From Mucilaginibacter gossypiicola (GTDB lineage Bacteria > Bacteroidota > Bacteroidia > Sphingobacteriales > Sphingobacteriaceae): 64,000 bases of DNA. Position numbers and translations under genes: made by a program. The notes below the pieces were generated by a model. That model did not search any database. It was not told where the DNA came from and saw nothing but the letters and a program-made list of their open reading frames with translations. This document shows positions 52,576 through 61,462 of this stretch, in pieces; the first letter of the stretch is position 1; each line of letters begins with the position of its first letter. Location of the stretch: positions 124,001-188,000 of the forward strand of contig NZ_FOCL01000007.1 of assembly GCF_900110105.1 (NCBI RefSeq). The letters are read 5' to 3'.

Positions 52576-52877
52576 TAATAAAAATTGATTTTGCAAATTT
52601 TTTTTAATTAACCGGATCGCAGGCCTGCAGCCTAAAAGTTTATTGAATAAAATAGGTTATATCAGTTTCAAAAGCACCTGGAATTGTATAAGCCTGGAAT
52701 ATAAAAGTTTGGTACTGGATAGTGCCGGCCGATTCCATTGACTTTGTTACAATAGAGCAGGTGGTCAGGGGGGATGATTTAATAATAGGTTAATATTGGT
52801 GGTCTACTTTTACCCGCATATCAATTGTACGATATGTTTATCAAGTATTGACAATTGAAAAAACTTAATTAAAAGTT
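52576..52877. other. Intergenic region before the YncE-phosphoesterase gene
   Basis: A -7-like TACTTTTA lies at 52805-52812, 65 bp before the ATG at 52878. No gene and no copy of the other shared promoter elements was seen. Confidence 0.45.
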
Positions 52878-55325
52878 ATGTCGCCGAAAAAAATATTATG
52901 TCTGATTGCCCTGTTACTAATTTGTGGAAGGTTTGTGCAGGCGCAGGATCTTGCTACTATCGAAAATAAGCGGGTAAAGTTGCCAAACGGATGGTCATTA
53001 ACGCCCGTTGGTAAGAGTTTGCCTCTCGGAGACCTGCCTTTAAATATCGCGGTAAGCAAAAGCCACCATTATGCAGCCGTTACCAATAACGGGCAAAGTG
53101 TTCAAACAATTCAACTGTTAGATGCCCGTACAGATCGTGAACTTGATAAAGTATTGATCAGCAAAGCGTGGGGCGGTCTGGTTTTCAGTGCAGACGAGCA
53201 ATCGCTCTACGCCTCTGGCGGCGACAATAACTGGATTATCCGTTATGCCATTACTAACGATAAGCTGCTTGCTGCTGATACCATAAAATTGGGCGAAGCA
53301 TGGGGTAAAAAGGCCAATTCGGCATCTATTTCGCCTACCGGTCTGGCTATTGATGATAAACGGGGAATTTTATACGTTGTTACCAAACTTGATAACAGTT
53401 TGTATCGTATCGATCTTAAAACAAAAAACATCCTTCAGCAGGTTAAATTAGGTACTGAGGCTTATACCTGTCTGCTATCGCCTGATATGTCAAAGCTGTA
53501 CATTAGCCTTTGGGGAGGCGATAAGGTAGCCATATTTGATACAAAAGAAAATAAACTGACGGAGGCCATTGCGGTTGGCGATAATCCGAATGACCTGTGT
53601 ATTTCGCGCAATGGGAAATATCTGTACGTAGCTAACGCCAATGACAATACGGTATCTGTAATTGATGCGCGCAAAGCAAAGGTACTGGAAACGCTAAATA
53701 CTGCAGTATCGCCAACGCTGCTTAGCGGCACTACCAGTAACTCGGTAGCGCTGAGCAATGATGGAAAAACACTGTACATAGCCAATGCCGATAATAACTG
53801 CCTGGCCGTATTTGATGTTACAAAACCGGGTGCCAGTCAGTCGCTTGGTTTTGTGCCTACAGGCTGGTTTCCGAGTGTTGTGCGTGTTATAGATGATAAA
53901 TTATATGTTGCCAATGCTAAAGGTTTTTCGTCACTGCCTAATCCGCACGGGCCTAATCCTGCAGCCAAAAACCAAACTGTAGTGCTGCATGGGGGCGACC
54001 CGTTCAGGCCCGCACGTACAGAATATATCGGCGGCGGCTTACTGATGGGGACTTTGAGCATCATTCCTGCACCAACAACCAAACAGCTGCCGGTTTATTC
54101 GCAGGCTGTAGTTCATAACACACCTTACCATCGCGAACAGGAAACAACAGCAAGCAGCGAAGATGGTAATCCCATTCCAGCTAAAGTAGGAGCGGCATCA
54201 CCAATAAAATATGTTTTTTATGTAATCCAGGAAAACCGGACCTATGACCAGGTACTGTCAGATATGCCAAAGGGCAATGGTGACACCAGTCTGCTATTGT
54301 TCGGCAAACGCATTACGCCCAACCACCATGCATTGGCCGAAAATTTTGTGCTGCTTGACAATTTTTATGTTGATGGCGAAGTTAGCGCCGATGGACATAA
54401 CTGGAGCCTGGGCGCCTACGCTACCGATTACATGGAGAAAAACTGGCCAACCAGTTATGGCAACCGTGGTCCGGGTGCAGTTGGCCTCACGGCAAAAAAC
54501 AAATTATACATTTGGGATCAGGCCAACCGGTCTAACGTAACTTTCCGCACCTATGGCGAGTTTATCAATGCTGATAACACGCCACAGATACCTATATTAA
54601 AAGATCATTTTACGAAAGCCTATCCAACCCATGATCTGCGTGACCCTGACACCTTGCGGTACCAGGCCTGGGAACATGACTTTGACTCGCTGATGCACAA
54701 CAATGCCTTGCCTCGGCTAAATACCATCCGTATGCTGTCTGACCATACCGAAGGCACCAGCCCGGGCAGGCCTACACCTTTTGCCCACGTTGCAGATAAT
54801 GACGTAGCCGTTGGCAGGTTAGTAGAGCATATCAGCAAAAGCCCTATATGGGAAAACAGCGTAATTTTTATACTGGAAGATGATGCTCAAAATGGCCCCG
54901 ATCATGTTGATGCGCACCGTTCGCCTGCATACATTGCCGGGGGATTTGTAAAACGCAACTTTGTTGACCATACCATGTATTCTACCTCGTCAATGCTGCG
55001 TACCATCGAGCTGATCCTCGGTTTGCCGCCTATGACACAGTATGATGCATCGGCTACGGCTATGTGGCGTTGTTTTAATAAAACGGCGGATGCTACTCCT
55101 TTTAACAGCATCCGCTCCAATGTTAACCTTAACGAGCTTAACCCCAAGGGCACCAAGCTTGCAGGAATGGCTAAGGGGCTTGATTTTTCGGCCGTTGACC
55201 GCGTACCCGACGAGATCATGAACAATATGGTATGGAAAGCCATTAAAGGCGAAAATGCTATTGTACCAACACCGGTGCGGGCAGCCTTTGTAAAAGCTGT
55301 TCAAAAAGCCGACGATGATGATTAG
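52878..55325 (+). CDS. YncE-type beta-propeller fused to a phosphoesterase domain
   Basis: An 815-residue exported protein (signal peptide 1-22, VQA|QDL). The N-terminal 45% is a beta propeller with YncE-type repeats (LYVANANDNTVSVIDARKAKVLETL and similar). From about 430 it is a type I phosphodiesterase/nucleotide pyrophosphatase-like domain of the phosphoesterase family: VFYVIQENRTYDQVLSDM, NFVLLDNFYVDGEVSADGHNW, VIFILEDDAQNGPDHVDAHRSP. The Asp/His set matches bacterial acid phosphatases or phospholipase C-like enzymes. This two-part form is common in Bacteroidota, but the substrate is not established. It is a single gene with its own promoter and a shared terminator. Confidence 0.88.
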   Translation: MSPKKILCLIALLLICGRFVQAQDLATIENKRVKLPNGWSLTPVGKSLPLGDLPLNIAVSKSHHYAAVTNNGQSVQTIQLLDARTDRELDKVLISKAWGGLVFSADEQSLYASGGDNNWIIRYAITNDKLLAADTIKLGEAWGKKANSASISPTGLAIDDKRGILYVVTKLDNSLYRIDLKTKNILQQVKLGTEAYTCLLSPDMSKLYISLWGGDKVAIFDTKENKLTEAIAVGDNPNDLCISRNGKYLYVANANDNTVSVIDARKAKVLETLNTAVSPTLLSGTTSNSVALSNDGKTLYIANADNNCLAVFDVTKPGASQSLGFVPTGWFPSVVRVIDDKLYVANAKGFSSLPNPHGPNPAAKNQTVVLHGGDPFRPARTEYIGGGLLMGTLSIIPAPTTKQLPVYSQAVVHNTPYHREQETTASSEDGNPIPAKVGAASPIKYVFYVIQENRTYDQVLSDMPKGNGDTSLLLFGKRITPNHHALAENFVLLDNFYVDGEVSADGHNWSLGAYATDYMEKNWPTSYGNRGPGAVGLTAKNKLYIWDQANRSNVTFRTYGEFINADNTPQIPILKDHFTKAYPTHDLRDPDTLRYQAWEHDFDSLMHNNALPRLNTIRMLSDHTEGTSPGRPTPFAHVADNDVAVGRLVEHISKSPIWENSVIFILEDDAQNGPDHVDAHRSPAYIAGGFVKRNFVDHTMYSTSSMLRTIELILGLPPMTQYDASATAMWRCFNKTADATPFNSIRSNVNLNELNPKGTKLAGMAKGLDFSAVDRVPDEIMNNMVWKAIKGENAIVPTPVRAAFVKAVQKADDDD

Positions 55326-55328
55326 TAT

Positions 55329-55372
55329 AAAAAAGCGAAAGAGGAGTGCCGGCACTCCTCTTTCGCTTTTTT
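55329..55372. terminator. Bidirectional terminator with 22-bp perfect stem
   Basis: The two 22-bp arms (55329-55350 and 55351-55372) are perfect complements with no unpaired spacer and have A6/T6 ends, so they work in both directions for two convergent genes. Confidence 0.9.
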
Positions 55373-55381
55373 GCCTCATTT

Positions 55382-57217
55382 TTAATTGAAAGCTTTTGAA
55401 ACCGACTTGCAATTAAAATTGTGAAAGCTAAAAATCCGGTTCACATTTTTGTAAGTGAAGTTTTGTTCGTTAAATCCTCCGTACTGTTCAAGCTCAAAGC
55501 TGGTTAATATTTCAGTGGCCGGATTGAAAGTTGGCATATTCAGGTATTGGGAAAAGTCCGGAAGTACAAAGCTGTTGCAATTAGCTGCCGATGGTGAATA
55601 TAGTTCAACATTTAAATTGCCACCTGCATGTATATTTAAAAAACTGGCGTGGTAATAATCAAATTTTCCCGAGCAAGTCGATGAAAAATTCGTAAGGTTA
55701 TTGCCGCTTACGCTAAATGATGCATCAAAACCGGGTGCCTGGTCAGGGATGGTTTTTCCTGTCAAAACAAAGGAGTATTGAAACTGGCCAATTGTGTAAC
55801 CGGTATAAATATCATACTCCGGAAATGTTTCCCTTGGATAATAAATATCGCCGCTATTGGCAATAGTGCTCATTGTGTAAAATCTGTAGCCTTGTGCATA
55901 ATCAGTATCGGGTTTAGCATTAATACTGTAAAAGAAGTAATTTCCGGGCGCTGTAACATGCTTTACGAGCGGTGTTTGCGTTAACTGATGCAGGTCTACA
56001 TCTAAATCGGCCGTGCCTTTGGGTATCGTTAAAAAATTATAAGAATATTGGTTGTTGCTTAGCATTTGTACCCATAGCTTACTTCCTTCCTGGTATACCA
56101 GTTGCTGAAGATAGGCCGTATCCGGAAGCTTGTCTATGTAACGATCAATAGTTGCCGTGCTCATAGCTATATTATCAAACACCGGGACATTTTTTAAATG
56201 AGGTTTAAGAATTGTAAAGTTTTTTTGAGGAAGCCCTTGAGTAATGTTAGTATAAACACTTCCTTTTTTTACCTGAAGGTATCCTGTTATGCTTGGGTTA
56301 AAACCGCTGATTATCGGATTAATTACAATGAAAAAGTTAAACCTGTCCTGTTCAAAAGTGGTTAAGGACGACAATTTGAAAGTTGAGGTACCATTTATAT
56401 ATTTTACTGCATTAAGTACTTTGCCGTTTTGGTCTGTAGCTATGAAATAAACATTGCTGTTTATAAAATAATAATCATTGGTATTGATATTCAGCGTTAA
56501 AAGTGTGCTTGAGCTGGCGTTAACGCTGTTATACGCAAAGGGAGTGAAAATTACCTGCAGCGTGCCGTTATTATGCTGTAGCCCAAGGTTATATTGGTTC
56601 AGTTTAATTGTTGATAGCCTTTTGGTTACGCTTTGCCCGGTTGCGTTATCGTTAAAAGTAACCGTGCCGGCAGCACCTCCTTTAACATATATATAGTAAT
56701 AGCCATTGATAAGTGCAAATTTAAATGGTGATGTTACTGAATCTGCCTTAAACGAAGGTGTGTTATTGGCTGTAACCAGGTTTTTATTGATAGTGATGAG
56801 TGCATCATTTGTAGTGCCGGTTAATGAAGCAGCCTGCTTTTGGGCAAGCGCTAATCGGGTAATTTGGGCATTAAAACGTATAAATGTATCGGCTACGCTC
56901 GTTTGGTTTTTTGACGATAGATAGATGTTATAAGTTCCTTTGGCTAAGTTTTTAGTGTAGCTACTTAATTGTGTTAAATCTATACTGTCTTTTACAGTTG
57001 TGGATACTGTGTTATCTGAATTCAAAAGTTCAAACCTGAATAATCCTTTTCCGCCAAAAACATTAACCCAGGTGCTGTTTACAAATGAAGGGCAGTTAAC
57101 GCTTTGAATAGAGATTTGGGGTACATCAACATTTTGAGGGGCATTATCCTGGCTTTTTTTACAACTGTTCAGGATCAGCATTAATCCGGCAAAAAGTGGC
57201 AGTAAATATTTTTTCAT
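55382..57217 (-). CDS. Large lipoprotein of unknown function with a duplicated N-terminal module
   Basis: A 611-residue lipoprotein (lipobox LNSC, Cys19). I do not recognise the family. Its N-terminal 240 residues resemble the whole of the neighbouring 234-residue lipoprotein: both have a KGTYNIYLS/AGTYDITLN segment followed by VADTFIRF, then a NGYYYIYVK/NGYYFLYVK strand and MNQYDL/LNQYNL. The remaining 370 residues are mostly beta, with Tyr/Asn-rich segments (YSYNFLTIP, TGYTIGQFQYSFVLTGK) and a C-terminus containing Cys pairs. The gene follows the smaller paralog by 9 bp, so both are in one operon. A cell-surface or adhesin-like role is inference. Confidence 0.7.
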   Translation of the reverse strand: MKKYLLPLFAGLMLILNSCKKSQDNAPQNVDVPQISIQSVNCPSFVNSTWVNVFGGKGLFRFELLNSDNTVSTTVKDSIDLTQLSSYTKNLAKGTYNIYLSSKNQTSVADTFIRFNAQITRLALAQKQAASLTGTTNDALITINKNLVTANNTPSFKADSVTSPFKFALINGYYYIYVKGGAAGTVTFNDNATGQSVTKRLSTIKLNQYNLGLQHNNGTLQVIFTPFAYNSVNASSSTLLTLNINTNDYYFINSNVYFIATDQNGKVLNAVKYINGTSTFKLSSLTTFEQDRFNFFIVINPIISGFNPSITGYLQVKKGSVYTNITQGLPQKNFTILKPHLKNVPVFDNIAMSTATIDRYIDKLPDTAYLQQLVYQEGSKLWVQMLSNNQYSYNFLTIPKGTADLDVDLHQLTQTPLVKHVTAPGNYFFYSINAKPDTDYAQGYRFYTMSTIANSGDIYYPRETFPEYDIYTGYTIGQFQYSFVLTGKTIPDQAPGFDASFSVSGNNLTNFSSTCSGKFDYYHASFLNIHAGGNLNVELYSPSAANCNSFVLPDFSQYLNMPTFNPATEILTSFELEQYGGFNEQNFTYKNVNRIFSFHNFNCKSVSKAFN

Positions 57218-57226
57218 GTGATAAGG

Positions 57227-57931
57227 CTAATTAATGCTGATTTTGGTTGATGAAATTGTGTTGAAAGGGTATGATTTAATGGATAGCTCCCCGTACGAAT
57301 TGGATAGTGGTATAAGATCGTATTGGTTCATTGCCCTATCAGTGAGGTCTTTCATGTATTGATAGCCATTGCTTAAGCTAAAAGTTATTGTGCCTCCCGT
57401 CGCATCTTTAACATATAAAAAGTAATAACCGTTGGTTTTTCCCAGGTTATATGCAGTTTGGTTGCCCACTTTAAAGGTTGGGGTTACTGTGCTGTCGATC
57501 AGTTTTGTGCTAATCGTAATTACACCATCTGTAGTTGTTGCCGCCAGATCTATGGTTTCATCTTTATTGACAGGCACATGATCTGCTTTTGATGTAAACC
57601 TTATGAAAGTATCGGCAACTGCTGTACTTTGGGTATTAAGTGTAATATCATATGTGCCCGCTATTACCTGCTGCTTATACGAGGCCGCATCTTTTAAATT
57701 TATACTGGTTGATATTGACGAGAGCGTTACAGAGTCACTGTTTTGCGGCGTTAATTTTAATGAAGCTGAGCCACCCAAAACCTGCTGCCAATTACTTGGA
57801 GGCAATACTAAGTAGTTAGGATGTAGTGATACCGTTACTAATTTTTGGGGGGCCGGGTTTATCAAATGCTCTTTTGTGCAGCCCGTAAATAATGCAAATA
57901 GTATAAAAAAAATGGGTATTGTTTTTTTCAC
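57227..57931 (-). CDS. Smaller paralogous lipoprotein of unknown function
   Basis: A 234-residue lipoprotein (lipobox FTGC, Cys18). The mature part is mainly beta and shares AGTYDITLNTQSTAVADTFIRF-type and TNGYYFLYVKDATGGTITF-type segments with the first 240 residues of the next gene. Each probably holds two immunoglobulin- or PEGA-like modules. It is first in a two-gene leftward operon. The pair looks like a tandem duplication in which one copy later gained, or the other lost, a long C-terminal part. No catalytic motif is visible. Confidence 0.7.
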   Translation of the reverse strand: MKKTIPIFFILFALFTGCTKEHLINPAPQKLVTVSLHPNYLVLPPSNWQQVLGGSASLKLTPQNSDSVTLSSISTSINLKDAASYKQQVIAGTYDITLNTQSTAVADTFIRFTSKADHVPVNKDETIDLAATTTDGVITISTKLIDSTVTPTFKVGNQTAYNLGKTNGYYFLYVKDATGGTITFSLSNGYQYMKDLTDRAMNQYDLIPLSNSYGELSIKSYPFNTISSTKISIN

Positions 57932-58086
57932 TGTGAAAGGTTTAGCGGTTTTGAATTTAAAAATAAGAAAAAATATTAGTTATGGTAATTGAACTGAAAT
58001 TTTTAAGGGTAGACCGAAGGGTTATCATATAACCAATATCCCAGGTTTTGTGATACAAATTAGCTTACAGCAGTAATTATGATGCT

Positions 58087-58094
58087 TATCTTTG
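58087..58094 (+). promoter_or_regulatory. -7 box directly before the AraC gene
   Basis: TATCTTTG ends 7 bp before the ATG at 58102, so transcription would start at or near the start codon and give a leaderless message. A second ATG two codons later is an alternative start. Confidence 0.5.
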
Positions 58095-58101
58095 AACAGA
58101 T

Positions 58102-58902
58102 ATGAGCATGTTACCGGTTAAATCAAAGATCAGCGCCGATCAGGTATTGAAGATTAGTCCTTTCAAAGAAGTGATAAAGCCTACCGTGCCTCATAAGCAT
58201 GCCGGCTACTTTGAGCTCATTGTTTTGAGCGATGGCGCAGGAGAACATTTGATAGATGATATAGTTTACGAAGTAAACCCTCCGGTGATTTTTTTCCTTA
58301 AGCCCGGGCAAACACATTGCTGGGATTTTACGCGCATACCTAAAGGATTTGTATTGCTTTTTAAAGAGGAATTGTTGTCGGCCGATCTTCTGCCTATCAT
58401 TTACCAGCTGAACACACAGATTCATATTCCCGGTGATTCCGGATACCTGTCGCTGCTTACATTATTTAATGAAGAATATCGCCGCGGAGCAGATATTAAG
58501 ATCTTAGCGGCCTATCTGCGTTTGTTACTCGAAAAAACAGAAGCACTTGCAAGCCAAGCACCACGACCGCCGGCCCATGCTTTGTACTATAAGTTTAAGA
58601 GCCTCTTGTACACCAATAGTATCCGTTTAACCAGGGTACAGGAATATGCCGATACGCTTGGCATATCCTCCAACAGGCTTAACCTGATTTGCCGGGAGGC
58701 TTGTGGAAAAAGCCCATCAGCCATGCTTAACGAACGCCTGCTGCTGGAAGCAAAAACGTTGCTTACTTCAACCAACGGGTCGATAAAGGAGATAGCGCAT
58801 ACCCTTCAGTTCACCGATACCTCTCACTTTGTTAAGTTTTTTAAGGCGGCTACCAACCTTACACCCGGCGTTTACCGCGACCTGCTCGTTGCTAAAGGTT
58901 AA
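58102..58902 (+). CDS. AraC-family transcriptional regulator
   Basis: A 266-residue regulator. The N-terminal cupin (about 10-110) begins LKISPFKEVIKPTVPHKHAGYFELIVLSDG, with a HKHAGY ligand segment and VIFFLKPGQTHCW. The C-terminal two helix-turn-helix AraC domain (about 165-262) has VQEYADTLGISSNRLNLICREACGKSPSAMLNERLLLEAKTLL and IKEIAHTLQFTDTSHFVKFFKAATNLTP. It is followed 69 bp later by a TonB-dependent receptor gene whose upstream region has a 21-bp-spaced direct repeat (58906-58936), a good candidate site. It probably responds to a small molecule brought in by that receptor. Confidence 0.92.
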   Translation: MSMLPVKSKISADQVLKISPFKEVIKPTVPHKHAGYFELIVLSDGAGEHLIDDIVYEVNPPVIFFLKPGQTHCWDFTRIPKGFVLLFKEELLSADLLPIIYQLNTQIHIPGDSGYLSLLTLFNEEYRRGADIKILAAYLRLLLEKTEALASQAPRPPAHALYYKFKSLLYTNSIRLTRVQEYADTLGISSNRLNLICREACGKSPSAMLNERLLLEAKTLLTSTNGSIKEIAHTLQFTDTSHFVKFFKAATNLTPGVYRDLLVAKG

Positions 58903-58905
58903 ATA

Positions 58906-58936
58906 TACCGTATATCGGGGCAATAGTACCGTATTG
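58906..58936 (+). promoter_or_regulatory. 21-bp-spaced direct repeat before the TonB receptor gene
   Basis: TACCGTATAT (58906-58915) and TACCGTATTG (58927-58936) are two direct copies 21 bp apart, two helical turns, the usual spacing of AraC-family half-sites. It lies between the AraC gene and the receptor ATG at 58972, next to a -7-like TAATTTTA (58953-58960). Confidence 0.55.
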
Positions 58937-58971
58937 CGGTAATCAGCCTCTTTAATTTTACAGCAGTAAAT

Positions 58972-61428
58972 ATGAAAAAACTGCTGCTGCTTACCGTACT
59001 GCTTTGTTACACAACTTTTCTTTCTGCGCAAACCGCCCGAATTAGGGGCCGGGTAATTGACGGCCAGACACTGCAGGCTGTAGCGTATGCAAGCGTAGCG
59101 GTATTTCGCCTGAGCGATTCTGCTTTGGTTGCAGGAACGCTTTCCCGAACCAACGGAGGCTTTGAAATTGATAAGATTAGGGCAGGGGCTTATCGTTTAA
59201 AAATAGCTTTTATAGGCTATCACGATCTTACTAAAATAGATCTGAGACTAAACGAGGGACAGCAACTCAACCTGGGTGATTTAAAATTGCAACCGGCAAA
59301 TACGCAACTGAACGAAGTAAGCGTAAAAGCAAAGCAGGCAAACGCCGTTAACAGGATAGATAAGCAGATTTACCGGGCCGGGCAATTTGAAGCTGCCAAG
59401 GGAGGGTCGGCTATTGATGTGATCAAAAATTTGCCATCGGTATCAGTTAACGGAGAGGGGAACATCAGCATGCGTGGATCTGAAAGCTTTATGGTACTGG
59501 TGAACGGCAAACCTGTTATTACCGACGCGCAAACTGTATTATCACAAATACCGGCCAATTCAGTAGAGAATATCGAGGTGTTGACATCGCCCTCGGCCAA
59601 ATATGATCCCGACGGAAGGGGAGGAATGCTCAATATCATCACAAAAAAAGGCGCCACAGACGGTATGACCTTAACCGTTAATGCCTTGGGTGGCCTACCC
59701 AGTACCGGCGATTTCGGAAATAAGCGTGAGCCGGTACGTTTCGGTAGCGATGCTACACTAAACTACAGGAAAGGTAAATGGGATGCATCTGTTAGCAGCA
59801 ATTATAATCGGAACGATAACGCTGGTTACCGCGAGGGAGATGCTTATACCAAAAACGTTACAGCAGGTACCATCACGAGGTTTCCATCGACAGGCGAACG
59901 CAGTTTTAAGAAATATAATTATGCTGGCCGGGCTTCCATCAGTTTTACACCGGGTGCCGCCGATGTATTTTCCGGCGGCTTGTTCCTGGGGCACCGCTAC
60001 CAGGACCGCGTAGCCGATTTGCTGTACCATAATACCACATCAAACCTGGGCAACAATGCGCCAATTAAAAATACCACATATTATAACTCAAACCTGCAAA
60101 CCAAGGAGGGGAGTTTTGCATTGGCCAATTTTGATTATACCCATACTTTCGGCGATAAGTCCACACTGGCTGCCGGTATGGTTTATGAACATGCCAATCT
60201 GTACGGAAATACCAAAAACCGTAACCTGTATTATCCAAATACTGCTGATACTATTCAATATGTTTACAATCCTTACAAACGGCCCATTACCAGCTACCGT
60301 TTCAAGCTTGATCATAGCATGCCAATAGGTAAAGGCAAGCTGGAAAGCGGTTACCAGTTGCGCTATGATACGCAGGATGGACAGTTTGATTATTTGGTAA
60401 CACCGCCAGCTTCGCAACCTGACGCAAACAAATTTCAGGGTAGTTTACATGCAAAAAATGTTATCAATTCGGTTTACAGCCAGTATTCCGGTAAGTCTGG
60501 CAAATGGGAGTACAATGGTGGCCTGCGCTATGAATACGCTACACGATCGGTAAACCTTTCATATGATGCGAACCCTCACCGGCTTAACCTGTCCAATTTA
60601 TTCCCATCGGTGTTGGTACAATATAGCCTTGATGAGCAATGGAAACTGAAAGCGGATTACAGCAAACGAATTAACCGTACCACCAACCTCGAGCTAAACC
60701 CCATACCCGAACGTGAGCACTCGGAGACACTTGAAGAAGGCGATCCCGATCTGCTTCCTGAATTTATAGATCAGGCCGAACTGGGCTTAACCCACAACTT
60801 TAGTGCCGGCTCTTTTTTTGTTACTGGTTATTATCAGCATGTCAAAAATCCAATCCAACGCCTCAACAGTGTTTATGCAGATACCATACTGAACCGTGTT
60901 TATACCAATGCAGGTTCGGCCAATCAGGTTGGTGCCGAAATGGGTACTAATCTCCAGCTAAAAAAATGGTGGAGCCTGTATGTAGGGGGCAATGCCTTTA
61001 ACTATCATATCAGCGGGGATATCCGTATCCTCGGTGAGCCAGTTACTATAAACAACCGCCGCTGGGCTTACACATTGAACATGAACACGGCTTTTCAATT
61101 AAGTAAAACCTGGAGTGCACAAGCTAACATAAATTATCTATCCAAACGCCCAACCGCACAAGGGGAGGACTCGCAATATTTTATTCCAAATACTTCGGTA
61201 AAGAAAACGTTCATGAATGGCAGGTTGTCGGCATCTTTGCTATGGCAAAATATGGGCATATTTAGTTCGGCCAGGCAGCGTATTACCACTTCAGGGGCTG
61301 ATTTTTATACTACTACCAATTATATCTACGAAACCAACGTGTTGCTGATCAATCTTAGTTTTAATCTCAATCGTTTTGTAAGTAAACTGAAATTACCGGG
61401 CAGCGAGTTGAATGACCGGGAGTTTTAG
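58972..61428 (+). CDS. TonB-dependent outer-membrane receptor (OMP_b-brl_3 type) with peptidase-regulatory domain
   Basis: An 818-residue outer-membrane receptor. Signal peptide 1-20 (FLSA|QTA), a carboxypeptidase-like regulatory domain (about 22-105, RIRGRVIDGQTLQAVAYASVAVF), a plug (about 115-230, GGSAIDVIKNLPSVSVNGEGNISMRG, MLNIITKKG) and a long barrel ending in NLSFNLNRFVSKL. It is not SusC-type: there is no SusC signature and no SusD gene. Such receptors take up siderophores, peptides or other small ligands. It follows the AraC regulator in the same direction. Confidence 0.92.
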   Translation: MKKLLLLTVLLCYTTFLSAQTARIRGRVIDGQTLQAVAYASVAVFRLSDSALVAGTLSRTNGGFEIDKIRAGAYRLKIAFIGYHDLTKIDLRLNEGQQLNLGDLKLQPANTQLNEVSVKAKQANAVNRIDKQIYRAGQFEAAKGGSAIDVIKNLPSVSVNGEGNISMRGSESFMVLVNGKPVITDAQTVLSQIPANSVENIEVLTSPSAKYDPDGRGGMLNIITKKGATDGMTLTVNALGGLPSTGDFGNKREPVRFGSDATLNYRKGKWDASVSSNYNRNDNAGYREGDAYTKNVTAGTITRFPSTGERSFKKYNYAGRASISFTPGAADVFSGGLFLGHRYQDRVADLLYHNTTSNLGNNAPIKNTTYYNSNLQTKEGSFALANFDYTHTFGDKSTLAAGMVYEHANLYGNTKNRNLYYPNTADTIQYVYNPYKRPITSYRFKLDHSMPIGKGKLESGYQLRYDTQDGQFDYLVTPPASQPDANKFQGSLHAKNVINSVYSQYSGKSGKWEYNGGLRYEYATRSVNLSYDANPHRLNLSNLFPSVLVQYSLDEQWKLKADYSKRINRTTNLELNPIPEREHSETLEEGDPDLLPEFIDQAELGLTHNFSAGSFFVTGYYQHVKNPIQRLNSVYADTILNRVYTNAGSANQVGAEMGTNLQLKKWWSLYVGGNAFNYHISGDIRILGEPVTINNRRWAYTLNMNTAFQLSKTWSAQANINYLSKRPTAQGEDSQYFIPNTSVKKTFMNGRLSASLLWQNMGIFSSARQRITTSGADFYTTTNYIYETNVLLINLSFNLNRFVSKLKLPGSELNDREF

Positions 61429-61462
61429 TTTGGCGATAGCCGCAACTGTTGTGGAAATGGCC

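Noticed and set aside
52770..52777. GGGGGGAT upstream of the YncE-phosphoesterase gene
   Set aside because: No CCCC arm at 6 bp and no -7 box 22 nt later; not a member of the GGGGAT operator group.
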